Notes: generated by a model from the sequence alone, not told the origin. A stretch of DNA of 64,000 nt from Flavobacteriales bacterium (GCA_016721825.1 JADKHI010000006.1:124001-188000), one strand, 5' to 3'; numbered from the stretch's first letter, positions 1-7,581 are shown. A program made the numbers and translations.

Positions 1-277
1 CCATGATGCAGACCTGCAGCGCGTAGAGGGGATCATCCTCCCCTTCCAGCACGAGGTAGTCGAACAGTTCACGCACCACCGCCTCCGACGTGGACAAGTG
101 GCGGGCAACATCCGCGCAGCGGTTCGCGGGCAATTCGGGCGTGCTCATGTTCTCCAAGGTAGGTTGACACATGCGCCAGCCGACGATCCACTGGCCAAGA
201 CGCTTCGGATCATCAGCGATCTTCTCAGCGGCAACGTTGGCGGCGTTCCAGGCTGCGAACACGAGCGTGAGCAACAC
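1..277 (-). CDS. hypothetical protein, partial at window edge
   Basis: An open frame on the minus strand runs off the left edge of the window. It is open from just after a TGA at 284-286. Candidate starts are GTG at 277 and 262 and ATG at 172 and 148. I chose GTG 277 because the codons between 277 and 172 already show the strong G/C third-position bias of real genes here and read as plausible protein (for example LGQWIVGWRMCQ). The visible part is soluble and helical with many acidic residues near the edge. I do not recognise a family. The 5' end may have been rearranged, because a decayed copy of a neighbouring gene lies directly upstream at 321-422. Confidence 0.5.
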   Translation of the reverse strand, partial: MLLTLVFAAWNAANVAAEKIADDPKRLGQWIVGWRMCQPTLENMSTPELPANRCADVARHLSTSEAVVRELFDYLVLEGEDDPLYALQVCIM

Positions 278-320
278 CGACCTTCACGCTTCGTCCTCTG
301 AACGAACGGAGACGAGCACC

Positions 321-422
321 CATGCCCAAGACCATCCTCATCACCGGCCGACACAAGGAACGGCTCGATGCGTTTGTAGCGCGAGCTCGAAGGCCTTTAC
401 GGTAGCATCGACGGGCACGACC
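321..422 (+). pseudogene. decayed 5' fragment of the SDR gene at 2162
   Basis: This stretch is nearly identical to the first part of the short-chain dehydrogenase gene that starts at 2162. It begins with the same start codon context (ATG at 322) and the same first nine codons. It then lacks exactly 72 bases, the segment between two copies of TCATCACCGGC in the intact gene (2178-2188 and 2250-2260), and keeps one copy. After a few substitutions and a small insertion the homology continues to about 422, where it meets the 3' end of the delta-60 gene. It cannot encode a functional enzyme. It lies in direct orientation to the intact copy, and the two flank the delta-60 gene. Confidence 0.8.
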
Positions 423-425
423 ACG

Positions 426-1982
426 CTACTGCCGCAGGAACCGCACGGTGGCCACACCCTGCTGTGTGGTGAAACGCAGCAGGTAGGCGCCGGACGCGAG
501 GCCAGCGGGCAGTGCGAACTGCTGGCGATGTTCACCCGCGCCGAGCACTGCGGACCAAAGGGTGCGAAGCACACGGCCATCGCTGCTCAGCAGGTCCACG
601 TTGAGGGGGCCGGCCTGCTGCATACGCCAAGCCAGCTCCACGCGATCCTCCCTGACCACGGTGCCCAGCAGCATGGGGGCCTGTAGGTTCTGCGGCGCAT
701 CCAATGTGCCTACGCTGAGGTCGATGATCACCTTGTAGGCCGTGATGGAAGAGCTGTTGCCCATGAGGCGGTGCGTGAGCACCCACACGTTGCCGTCGGC
801 ATCGCCGGCCATGTCGATGCTCTGGTTCTGCCCGTAAAGGAAGAGGGGGTCGTACAGCACGCCATTGGTACCGAAGCCGGCGGCGGGCTGGCCGTTGGGC
901 AGCAGCAGCATCAGGCCCGCCTCCTCGACCTTGGCGTTCACAGCGATGAGGTCGTTGGGCAGCACCACCAAGCCCGCGGGGCGCTTGTTGCCGGGTAACG
1001 TGACGAGTTGCAACGTGGCGATGCCGTTGGTGCCGAAGGCCAGGTCGTAGGTGCCGTCCGCCAGGAAATGCTGCACCACCAGCTGGCTGATGTTGGCGGG
1101 CATGGCCACCAGTTCGCTGAGCACATAGACGCTACCGTCACTGGCCAATGCCACGCGGCTGGGCCACTGGAAGAAGGACGTGTCGTGCAACTGGGTGATG
1201 CCGCCGTTGCCGTAGCTGGCATCGACGGTGCCGTCGGCAAGGATGTGCTGCATGTACAGGCCGTTGTAGGCGTTGGGCATGGGCTTCCAGGCACCGGCCA
1301 CGATCATGGACCCATCGGGCAACACGCACAGGTCGGCGGGGTCGTCGAACTCGCCGTTCACCATGCCGATGTAGGCACCGCCATTGAGGCCGAAGCTGGT
1401 GTCGAAGCTGCCGTCGGGCGCCAAACGGATAATGAAGGCATCGTACACGCTGCCCAGCGCCTGCCCCATGATCACCACGCCGCTATCGGGTTGCAGCGCC
1501 ATGGCCCGTGGAAAGGTGGTCTCCCCGTTCAGCTGGAAGATGAACTTGCCGTTGCCCCAGAAGCTGGTATCCGGTGAACCATCCACATTGAGCTTTTGCA
1601 CGTAGATGCCATCGTTGTCGTAGTCGGGGTAGTCCTCCAGCCCCATACCCATCACCTTGCCATCGGGCAGGGCCTGCAGGTCCACCGCTGTTTCCCATTG
1701 GGTGCAGATGTTGTGCTCCACCCAACCCTCGCCATCAAATGTGCTGTCGGGCGTGGCATCGGGCAGGGCACGCAGGTAGATCACCCGGCTGTCGTAGGGG
1801 ATGGTCGCGTACTTCACCCCGAAGATGACCACGTTGCCAGCGGGATCCACCGTGATCCGCTTGGCATTGTGGCTCGTGACGATGCCCGGGTCGATGTTGA
1901 ACACATGCGCCGGCGAAAGGCCGGGTTGGGCGGCTGCGATGAACGGCAGCAGTAGGCACGGAAGGAGCAAGCGCAGGCGCAT
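426..1982 (-). CDS. secreted delta-60 repeat protein with T9SS sorting domain
   Basis: A 518-residue predicted secreted protein. An N-terminal signal peptide (MRLRLLLPCLLLPFIAAAQ) supports the start at 1982 rather than an in-frame ATG 19 codons upstream. The body carries at least six degenerate repeats of the delta-60 type, each with a core like DGSFDTSFGLNG or DGTYDLAFGTNG, spaced about 55-60 residues and expected to form a beta-propeller-like fold. The last ~80 residues resemble a type A T9SS C-terminal sorting domain (DLLSSDGRVL, then LPAGLASGAYLLRF). It is likely exported by the T9SS and attached to or released from the surface. A TATCTTGC promoter-like box lies 20 bases upstream. The ligand or role is unknown. 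Confidence 0.9.
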   Translation of the reverse strand: MRLRLLLPCLLLPFIAAAQPGLSPAHVFNIDPGIVTSHNAKRITVDPAGNVVIFGVKYATIPYDSRVIYLRALPDATPDSTFDGEGWVEHNICTQWETAVDLQALPDGKVMGMGLEDYPDYDNDGIYVQKLNVDGSPDTSFWGNGKFIFQLNGETTFPRAMALQPDSGVVIMGQALGSVYDAFIIRLAPDGSFDTSFGLNGGAYIGMVNGEFDDPADLCVLPDGSMIVAGAWKPMPNAYNGLYMQHILADGTVDASYGNGGITQLHDTSFFQWPSRVALASDGSVYVLSELVAMPANISQLVVQHFLADGTYDLAFGTNGIATLQLVTLPGNKRPAGLVVLPNDLIAVNAKVEEAGLMLLLPNGQPAAGFGTNGVLYDPLFLYGQNQSIDMAGDADGNVWVLTHRLMGNSSSITAYKVIIDLSVGTLDAPQNLQAPMLLGTVVREDRVELAWRMQQAGPLNVDLLSSDGRVLRTLWSAVLGAGEHRQQFALPAGLASGAYLLRFTTQQGVATVRFLRQ

Positions 1983-2001
1983 GGGATAGCAGTTTGCAGA
2001 T

Positions 2002-2009
2002 GCAAGATA
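2002..2009 (-). promoter_or_regulatory. putative -7 box for the delta-60 gene
   Basis: On the minus strand this reads TATCTTGC, one mismatch from the Bacteroidota -7 pattern TAnnTTTG, and ends 19 bases before the start codon at 1982. The same octamer precedes the gene at 46215. No clear -33 TTG is seen at fixed spacing. Confidence 0.45.
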
Positions 2010-2161
2010 ATTGGGTCCAATGTGCGCGTTGCATCCCAACGCTCCCCTTTCCGCTTGCAGGTAACAAGGGGCAGCAGCTCGTCTCTGTGCGATGCGAGGG
2101 TCAGTTCCTCGTGCTCTGAACCATAACCCAGCCCGATCTTCGCTCCCTCCAGAACCCTTTC

Positions 2162-2935
2162 ATGCCCAAGACCATCCTCATCACCGGCGCCACCAGCGGC
2201 TTCGGGGAAGCCACGGCCCGTCGCTTTTCGGCCGAAGGCCACCGCGTGATCATCACCGGCCGCCGCAAGGAACGGCTCGATGCGTTGCAACGCGAGCTCG
2301 AAGGCCTTTACGGTAGCATCGACGGGCACGACCGGGTGCACTGCCTGCACTTCGATGTGCGCGACCAGCTGGACGTGGAGAAGGCCATCGCCTCACTGCC
2401 GCCGGAATGGAGCACGATCGACGTGCTGGTGAACAACGCCGGACTGGCCGCAGGGCTGGACCCCATCCAGGACGGAAAGCTGGACGATTGGGAGAAGATG
2501 TTGGACACCAACGTGAAGGGCCTGCTTTACGTGACCCGGGCCGTGATCCCCGGTATGATCGCGCGGAAGGCCGGCCACATCATCAACATCGGCAGCACGG
2601 CCGGCAAGGAGGTGTACCCCAAAGGCAACGTGTACTGCGCCAGCAAGCACGCGGTCGACGCGCTCACCAAAGGCTTCCGGCAGGACCTGCTCCCCTACGG
2701 CATCAAGGTGACGCAGGTAGCGCCCGGCATGGCGGAGACGGAGTTCAGCGTGGTGCGCTTCGAGGGTGATGAGGCGCGCGCGAAACAGGTGTACCATGGC
2801 CTGCAACCCTTGCGCCCTGAGGACATCGCCGAGCTCGTGTTCTATGTGACCACATTGCCCGCACACGTCTGCGTGAACGACCTTGTGGTAACGCCCACGG
2901 CACAGGCGAACAGCAGCACGGTGTTCCGGGGGTGA
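2162..2935 (+). CDS. SDR family NAD(P)-dependent oxidoreductase
   Basis: A complete 257-residue classical short-chain dehydrogenase/reductase. The cofactor-binding motif TGATSGFG is at residues 8-15, NNAG at 91-94, and the catalytic Ser145, Tyr158 and Lys162 (YCASK) are all present. Its closest general resemblance is to the YdfG-type enzymes that reduce or oxidise 3-hydroxy acids such as serine or malonic semialdehyde. That substrate is inferred from family likeness only. Arg33-Arg34 after the second beta strand suggest preference for NADP. It is a single-gene unit. A decayed copy of its 5' end lies at 321-422, and a degenerate copy of its 3' end lies in the tandem duplication just downstream. 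Confidence 0.95.
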   Translation: MPKTILITGATSGFGEATARRFSAEGHRVIITGRRKERLDALQRELEGLYGSIDGHDRVHCLHFDVRDQLDVEKAIASLPPEWSTIDVLVNNAGLAAGLDPIQDGKLDDWEKMLDTNVKGLLYVTRAVIPGMIARKAGHIINIGSTAGKEVYPKGNVYCASKHAVDALTKGFRQDLLPYGIKVTQVAPGMAETEFSVVRFEGDEARAKQVYHGLQPLRPEDIAELVFYVTTLPAHVCVNDLVVTPTAQANSSTVFRG

Positions 2936-2944
2936 ACGCTAGGA

Positions 2945-3029
2945 AGCGGAGCGCATGCCGGCTCCCCCTCCGCCCCCTCGCTATTCCTCCCTGCGGTCGG
3001 GCGCGGGGGATGAATGGAAGCGCTCCGGT
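2945..3029 (+). repeat. 85-bp palindromic intergenic element, copy 1
   Basis: An 85-base element bounded by AGCGGAGCGC and GCGCTCCGGT, an imperfect 10-bp terminal inverted repeat. Its interior has a C-rich strand (TCCCCC...) able to pair with a later GCGCGGGGGA, so it could form a long hairpin. It is homologous along its whole length to the elements at 3116-3200 and 20609-20693. It has no coding capacity and resembles REP- or MITE-like sequences in architecture. Confidence 0.75.
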
Positions 3030-3115
3030 GCCGAAAAGTCCAAGCTTCAGCCTTCCCTCCTTATGCCGCGGCGCAGGCGAACAGTGCGACGGTGCATAGC
3101 GGGTGAACCTCGGGA

Positions 3116-3200
3116 AGCGGAGCGCATGCTGGCTCCCCCTCCGCCCCCTCGCTGATCCTCCCTTCGGTCGGGCGCGGGGGATGAATGGAAGCGCTCCGCT
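3116..3200 (+). repeat. 85-bp palindromic intergenic element, copy 2
   Basis: Same length and interior as copy 1, but here the terminal arms AGCGGAGCGC and GCGCTCCGCT are a perfect 10-bp inverted repeat. It is followed by GCCGAAAAG, as in copy 1. Confidence 0.78.
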
Positions 3201-3270
3201 GCCGAAAAGAAGCCCGCGGTTCGCTGCTCGTGGCCCTGCGGAAGAAGGATGGTCCGCTGACGAATACCCA

Positions 3271-3316
3271 TTGTCACTTGACACTTGCTGACTTGAACCT
3301 TGCCACTTGGCTCTTG
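3271..3316 (+). repeat. short-word array of CACTTG-like units
   Basis: About 45 bases made of degenerate repeats of ACTTG/CCTTG words (CACTTGACACTTG, then GACTTGAACCTTG, then CCACTTGGCTCTTG) directly upstream of the promoter-like box of the DUF2911 gene. It resembles in style, but not in sequence, the CACGGAT and CACATGGG arrays elsewhere in the window. Confidence 0.5.
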
Positions 3317-3324
3317 CCCCCGCC

Positions 3325-3332
3325 TACCTTCG
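3325..3332 (+). promoter_or_regulatory. putative -7 box for the DUF2911 gene
   Basis: TACCTTCG, ending 25 bases before the start codon at 3358. A TTG at 3300-3302 lies 22 bases upstream, a plausible -33 element spacing for Bacteroidota promoters. Confidence 0.5.
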
Positions 3333-3357
3333 GCCCACCAACACCGCTCCACACACC

Positions 3358-3903
3358 ATGAAATTCCTCAAGTGGTTCCTGATCATCATCGGCAGTTTGC
3401 TCATCCTGGGCTTTGCTGGCTTCAAGTACATGCAGTACAACACCAAGAAGGCCAGCCCGGAGGAAACCGTGGTGTACAGCCAGGGTGGCCTGAACATGGA
3501 GGTGTTCTACAACCGGCCCGGCAAGAAAGGCCGCGAGATCTTTGGTGGTCTGGTGCCCTACGACAAGGTGTGGCGCACCGGCGCGAACGAGGCCACCACC
3601 TTCACCACGAACAAGGACCTGACCATTGGCGGGAAGGTGCTGCCCGCAGGCAAGTACACCCTGTGGACCATCCCCGGACCCGAGCAGTGGACCGTGATCT
3701 TCAACAAGAAGATGTATCCCTGGGGCGTGGACTGGAACACCAACGCCAGCCGCGAGGCCGCTGAAGATGCAGTGCGTGTAGAGGTACCGGTGGAGCACGT
3801 GAACAATGTGACCGAGCTGTTCAGCATCGCTTTCCAACCGGAGCCACTGGCGCTGACGCTGACCTGGGACCAAGTGCGCGTTGCCGTGCCCATGGCGCCT
3901 TGA
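3358..3903 (+). CDS. DUF2911 domain-containing protein
   Basis: A 181-residue protein. Residues 1-22 form a hydrophobic N-terminal signal anchor (KFLKWFLIIIGSLLILGFAG), which fixes the start at 3358. The rest matches the DUF2911 family as I know it: a YSQGGLNMEVFYNRP strand, then GREIFGGLVPYDKVWRTGAN, a glycine-rich turn IGGKVLPAGKYTLW and an IFNK...WG segment near the end. DUF2911 proteins of Bacteroidota are usually exported and have no assigned reaction. The cluster with the Cys/His-rich protein that follows is only positional. The gene has its own TACCTTCG box upstream. Confidence 0.85.
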   Translation: MKFLKWFLIIIGSLLILGFAGFKYMQYNTKKASPEETVVYSQGGLNMEVFYNRPGKKGREIFGGLVPYDKVWRTGANEATTFTTNKDLTIGGKVLPAGKYTLWTIPGPEQWTVIFNKKMYPWGVDWNTNASREAAEDAVRVEVPVEHVNNVTELFSIAFQPEPLALTLTWDQVRVAVPMAP

Positions 3904-3961
3904 TCCACCGACCGATCGTTTCGCCCTTTCCACTCACCGCACACCCCGATACCCCCTTCCC

Positions 3962-4519
3962 ATGAACAACCCCTGGCTCAAGATCCTCGTGTTCAGCCTG
4001 CTCTTCGGAGCCGTCGGTTTCCTGCTCGGCCGCAACTGCTGCGGCGGTGGTCGCGACCGTGGCCATTGCGAGGCGGAAATGGGTGGCTGCGAGAAAGGTG
4101 GTGCCGCTTGCCACGGTAAGAGCATGTGCGACCATGGTGGCGTGTGCTGCAGCGGCGAAGGCAAATGCGAGATGGCCGATTGCGACCACAAGATGGGCGG
4201 CGCCTGCTGCAAGGGCATGGGCCATGGCATGGGCGAAGGCATGGGCCACGGCAAAGGCGCCTGCTGCAAGGGCATGGGCCATGGCATGGGCGAAGGCATG
4301 GGCCACGGCAAAGGCGCCTGCTGCCACCCCGGCAAAGGCGGAGCGGATCGTGCGGACGCCATCGTGGAGCAGCTCACCGCCGCCAACTTCCAAGGCGACA
4401 CCACCGTGGCCATTGACGGAGGCACCGTGCAGGTAAGCCGCCACGGCGACAAGGTCGAAGTGAAGGTGGAGATGACCGACAGCGTCAAGGTGGTGGAGAA
4501 GGTCGTGCACGTGCACTGA
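3962..4519 (+). CDS. membrane-anchored Cys/His/Met/Gly-rich protein, possible metal binder
   Basis: A 185-residue protein starting at ATG 3962, with one N-terminal hydrophobic segment (residues 6-22) that likely anchors it with the bulk outside the cytoplasm. Residues ~27-130 are packed with CC pairs, His, Met and Gly, for example CCKGMGHGMGEGMGHGK, arranged in two identical 19-residue repeats followed by GACCHPGK. The C-terminal ~55 residues are a normal-composition domain with alternating strands (TVAIDGGTVQVSRHGDKVEV) ending HVH. The composition suggests binding of soft metals such as copper or zinc. That is inference, and I know no named family for it. Confidence 0.8.
   Translation: MNNPWLKILVFSLLFGAVGFLLGRNCCGGGRDRGHCEAEMGGCEKGGAACHGKSMCDHGGVCCSGEGKCEMADCDHKMGGACCKGMGHGMGEGMGHGKGACCKGMGHGMGEGMGHGKGACCHPGKGGADRADAIVEQLTAANFQGDTTVAIDGGTVQVSRHGDKVEVKVEMTDSVKVVEKVVHVH
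4199..4312 (+). repeat. perfect 57-base tandem repeat, two units, inside the Cys/His-rich gene
   Basis: Units 4199-4255 and 4256-4312 are identical at the base level and encode 19 residues each (GACCKGMGHGMGEGMGHGK). Perfect identity suggests a recent duplication or ongoing copy-number change in frame. Confidence 0.95.
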
Positions 4520-4523
4520 GCGC

Positions 4524-4884
4524 TGAACCACGGATGGCGCTGATGCTGATGGGCTTGCGGGCTCGCCACCGCCCAGGGTTCAACCACGGATGAACACGGA
4601 TCCACACGGATACGGATAGAGGCTCCGCTGCCGACAAGTACTGCCTACTGCCCCTGCCCCTGCTCCTGAACCAAGGGAAAGAAAGCTCCGCTCCCGAGAA
4701 CCACTGATGACGCAGAGGACGCAGATGCTGAAAGGCTCGCGGGCTCGCCACCGCCCAGGGTTCAACCACGGATGAACACGGATACGGATAGAGGCTTGCT
4801 GCCGTGAACAAGCCCGTGGCTCGCGGCTCAAGGCTCGTGGCCAGAAGATGAAGAAAGCTCCGCTGCTGCGGACCGACCTGCCGC
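4524..4884 (+). repeat. composite intergenic repeat with CACGGAT-type arrays
   Basis: The spacer 4520-4987 holds no gene. It contains two imperfect units offset by 181 bases. Each has an AACCACGGATGG-like or AACCACTGATGA-like start, the segment GGGCTCGCCACCGCCCAGGG (4560 and 4741), an array TTCAACCACGGATGAACACG, then a GCTCCGCTGCCGACAAG or TTGCTGCCGTGAACAAG tract and GAAAGCTCCGCT. The CACGGAT array recurs at 6022-6051, inverted at 6084-6113, and at 11472-11510. Confidence 0.75.
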
Positions 4885-4951
4885 TCGCCACTACCGAACT
4901 CGCCGCTCCTGCTCACGCCCAGGGCTCCGCTGCCGACAAGTCCGGGCTGGC

Positions 4952-4959
4952 TATCTTCG
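4952..4959 (+). promoter_or_regulatory. putative -7 box for the lpxD operon
   Basis: TATCTTCG, ending 28 bases before the lpxD start at 4988. It lies just after the repeat-rich spacer and before the first gene of the lpxD-lpxC/fabZ-lpxA run. Confidence 0.5.
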
Positions 4960-4987
4960 CGCTCCCGCCTTTGGCGGACAGGCCCAC

Positions 4988-6043
4988 ATGCAGTTCTCCG
5001 CCGGACAGATCGCTGAATTCCTCCACGGGGAAGTGGACGGCAACGCGCAGGTGCTGGTGTTCGACGTGTGCAAGATCGAAGAGGGGAAATTGGGCATGCT
5101 GGGCTTCCTCTCGAACCCCAAGTACACCGAGCACCTCTACACCACCGCCGCCAGTGTGGTCATTGTGGAGAAGGGCTTCACCGCCACACGCCCCATCCCC
5201 AAGCACGTCACGCTGATCCGCGTGAGCGACCCGCGTGCGGCCTTCAGCAAGTTGCTGGAGATGCACGATGCCCACCAGTACGAGAAGAAGGGCTACGAGC
5301 AACCCAGTTACATCAGCCCGAAGGCCACGATCGGCAAGGATGTGTACATCGGCACCTTCACCCACGTGGGCGACGGCGTGGTGATCGGCGACCGGGTGAA
5401 GATCCTGCCCAACTGCACCATCGGCGACGGCGTGCGCATCGGCGACGGCACGCGCATCCACGCCAATGTGGCCATTTACAACAAGAGCGTGCTCGGAGCC
5501 AACTGCATCATCCACAGTGGCACGGTGATCGGGGCGGACGGCTTCGGCTTCACCATCAATGCGAAGGGCGAGCAGGAGAAGATCCCCCAGATCGGCAACG
5601 TGGTGATCGAGGACGACGTGGAGATCGGCGCCAACTGCACCATCGACCGGGCCACCCTCGGCAGCACCTTCATCCGCAAAGGCGCCAAGCTGGACAACCT
5701 GATCCAGGTGGGCCACAACGCGGAGATCGGCGAGCACACCGTGGTGGTCAGCCAGACCGGCATCGCGGGCAGCAGCCGCATCGGCAAGTTCTGCATGATC
5801 GGTGGCCAGGTCGGCATCGCCGGCCACCTCACCATCGGCGACCGTGTGAAAGTGGCAGCCCAGAGCGGCATCGGCTCCAACATCCTCGACGATGCCATCG
5901 TGCAGGGCAGCCCCGCCTTCGCTATCGGCGACTACAAGCGCAGCTACGTGCTGTTCCGCAACCTGCCCGAACTCAAGAAACAGATCGACGGGCTGAACGC
6001 CACCCAGCGCGCTTCCCGAAAAACCACTGATGAACACGGATAG
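4988..6043 (+). CDS. lpxD: UDP-3-O-(3-hydroxyacyl)glucosamine N-acyltransferase
   Basis: A 351-residue LpxD, the enzyme that transfers the second 3-hydroxyacyl chain from acyl-ACP to UDP-3-O-acylglucosamine in lipid A synthesis. It has an N-terminal nucleotide-binding domain (residues ~1-105), then a long left-handed beta-helix of hexapeptide repeats (TIGKDVYIGTF, VVIGDRVKI and so on), the family segment GADGFGF at 182-188 and the likely catalytic His243 in VQVGHN. Length is normal for the family. The last ten codons, ending KTTDEHG and a TAG stop, come from a CACGGAT intergenic repeat, so the native C-terminus has been replaced or extended. It leads the lipid A gene run. Confidence 0.96.
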   Translation: MQFSAGQIAEFLHGEVDGNAQVLVFDVCKIEEGKLGMLGFLSNPKYTEHLYTTAASVVIVEKGFTATRPIPKHVTLIRVSDPRAAFSKLLEMHDAHQYEKKGYEQPSYISPKATIGKDVYIGTFTHVGDGVVIGDRVKILPNCTIGDGVRIGDGTRIHANVAIYNKSVLGANCIIHSGTVIGADGFGFTINAKGEQEKIPQIGNVVIEDDVEIGANCTIDRATLGSTFIRKGAKLDNLIQVGHNAEIGEHTVVVSQTGIAGSSRIGKFCMIGGQVGIAGHLTIGDRVKVAAQSGIGSNILDDAIVQGSPAFAIGDYKRSYVLFRNLPELKKQIDGLNATQRASRKTTDEHG

Positions 6044-6113
6044 ACACGGATAAGGAGTTCACCGATGCGCACGGGTCATCATCATCTGTGTTCGTCCGTG
6101 TCCATCCGTGGTT
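6022..6113 (+). repeat. inverted pair of CACGGAT-type repeats between lpxD and lpxC/fabZ
   Basis: Left arm 6022-6051 (begins AACCACTGATGAACACGG) and right arm 6084-6113 (ends TCCATCCGTGGTT) are inverted copies matching at 24 of 30 positions with a 32-base spacer. The left arm supplies the last codons and stop of lpxD. The right arm, read forward, encodes the VRVHPW peptide that would be a false N-terminal extension of the next gene. The pair could fold into an intercistronic hairpin. Confidence 0.8.
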
Positions 6114-6129
6114 CGCATTCCCTCCGGCA

Positions 6130-7578
6130 ATGAACCCAGACAAGCAACATACCCTCAAGGGCAGCGCCACCCTGAAAGGCGTCGGTCTCCACACCGGCGA
6201 ACCCGTCACGCTCACCCTGCGCCCGGCGCCCGTGGGTCACGGCCTCAAGTTCCAGCGCACGGACCTGGACGGTGAACCCACCATTAACGCGGACTGCGAC
6301 CTGGTGGTGAGCACCGAGCGCGGCACCACTTTGGAACAGAACGGTGCCAAGGTCTTCACCACGGAGCATGTGCTGGCCGCCCTGTACGCGCTGCAAGTGG
6401 ACAACGCCCTGATCCAGGTGAGCGGCCCGGAGATGCCCATCATGGACGGCAGCGCGCTGCCCTTCGTGGAAGCCATTGAGAGCGCGGGCCTGGAAGAGCA
6501 GAACGCCGCCCGCAACTGGTACGTGCTGCAGGAGCCCATCTGGTTCGAGACCAAGGAACGCGGCACCGAGATGCTCGGCGTGCCCGCCCCCGGCGGTGAG
6601 TTCCGCCTCACCGTGATGGTGGACTACAACAGCCCTGTGCTCGGCACGCAACACGCCAGCATGTACCGCGCGGAGGAGTTCAAGACGGAGATCGCCCCCT
6701 GCCGCACCTTCGTCTTCCTGCGTGAACTGGAGCAGCTCGCCAAGGCTGGCCTCATCAAAGGCGGCGACCTCAACAACGCCATTGTGCTGGAGGACCGCGA
6801 AGGCACCACCAAGGAACAGCTGAAGGACCTGGCCAATGCACTGGGTCGCGAATACCAGGATGTGGAGATCCGTCGCAACGGCGTGCTCAACACTACCGAC
6901 CTCAAGTTCTTCAACGAGCCCGCACGCCACAAGTTGCTGGACATCGTCGGCGATCTCGCGTTGGTGGGCCGACCCATAAAGGGCCACATCCTCGCCGCGC
7001 GTCCCGGTCACTTCGGCAACACCAGCTTCGCCAAACGCATCAAGGAGAAGATGCGTGAGGAGGAGAAGAACGCCGTGGTCAACTTCGACCTCAGCAAGAC
7101 GGTCTACGACATCAACGACATCGAGAAGATCCTGCCGCACCGCTACCCCTTCCTGTTGGTGGACCGTATCGTGGCGATGGACAACCAGACCATCACGGGC
7201 TACAAGAACATCACCATGAACGAGCCGCAGTTCACGGGCCACTTCCCGGGGAACCCGGTGATGCCCGGTGTGCTGCAGGTGGAGGCCATGGCGCAGGTGG
7301 GCGGCATCTTCGCGCTGAGCCAGGTGCCCGACCCGGAGAACTACACCACCTACTTCCTGAAGACCGACGGCGTGCGCTACCGCCGCAAAGTGATCCCCGG
7401 TGACACGCTGGTTTTCCACCTCAGCCTGCTCACCCCGATCCGCCGTGGCATCGTGCACATGAAGGGCATGGGCTACGTGAACGGACAAGTCGCTGTGGAA
7501 GCTGAGATGATGGCGCAGATCGCCCGCGACAAGGTGCCTGCGGACACGCCCAAGCCCGCCGCCAAAGCCACCGCCTGA
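6130..7578 (+). CDS. lpxC/fabZ: bifunctional UDP-3-O-acyl-GlcNAc deacetylase / 3-hydroxyacyl-ACP dehydratase
   Basis: A 482-residue fusion of LpxC (residues 1-~310) and FabZ (~325-470), an arrangement typical of Bacteroidota. LpxC removes the acetyl group in the committed step of lipid A synthesis. Expected zinc ligands are His80 (TTEH), His267 and Asp271 (HKLLD), and the general acid His294 is in RPGHFGN. FabZ dehydrates 3-hydroxyacyl-ACP, with His337 in PHRYPF and Glu385 in VLQVEAMAQ. I set the start at 6130 because the 14 codons before it translate an intergenic repeat, not an LpxC N-terminus. The gene ends 3 bases before lpxA. Joining the two activities may balance the shared hydroxyacyl-ACP pool. 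Confidence 0.97.
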   Translation: MNPDKQHTLKGSATLKGVGLHTGEPVTLTLRPAPVGHGLKFQRTDLDGEPTINADCDLVVSTERGTTLEQNGAKVFTTEHVLAALYALQVDNALIQVSGPEMPIMDGSALPFVEAIESAGLEEQNAARNWYVLQEPIWFETKERGTEMLGVPAPGGEFRLTVMVDYNSPVLGTQHASMYRAEEFKTEIAPCRTFVFLRELEQLAKAGLIKGGDLNNAIVLEDREGTTKEQLKDLANALGREYQDVEIRRNGVLNTTDLKFFNEPARHKLLDIVGDLALVGRPIKGHILAARPGHFGNTSFAKRIKEKMREEEKNAVVNFDLSKTVYDINDIEKILPHRYPFLLVDRIVAMDNQTITGYKNITMNEPQFTGHFPGNPVMPGVLQVEAMAQVGGIFALSQVPDPENYTTYFLKTDGVRYRRKVIPGDTLVFHLSLLTPIRRGIVHMKGMGYVNGQVAVEAEMMAQIARDKVPADTPKPAAKATA

Positions 7579-7581
7579 CCG

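Larger units (their letters stand above)
2897..3209 (+). repeat. tandem duplication with 170-base period spanning the SDR 3' end
   Basis: Two imperfect units can be aligned with a 170-base offset: CAGGCGAACAG occurs at 2903 and again at 3073, followed in both by a GGTGAAC tract, the 85-bp palindromic element and CCGAAAAG. Unit 1 includes the last codons of the SDR gene, so unit 2 carries a non-coding, degenerate copy of that gene's end. This explains most of the 420-base spacer between 2935 and 3358. I see no gene in it. Confidence 0.75.

Noticed and set aside
3047..3352. Minus-strand frames across 2745-3352 as a small gene
   Set aside because: They translate the palindromic elements and give Arg/Gly/Pro-rich sequence that repeats with the DNA element.
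4199..4312. Tandem repeat considered as a CRISPR-like array
   Set aside because: The two 57-base units are contiguous and in frame, with no spacers.
4524..4884. Repeat-rich spacer considered as an insertion sequence or CRISPR array
   Set aside because: No transposase frame, no regular spacers and no target-site duplication are visible; the units are tandem and degenerate.
6088..6129. N-terminal extension of lpxC/fabZ containing VRVHPW
   Set aside because: It translates the reversed CACGGAT repeat, a known source of false N-termini; LpxC proteins begin at the equivalent of residue 1 of the 6130 start.
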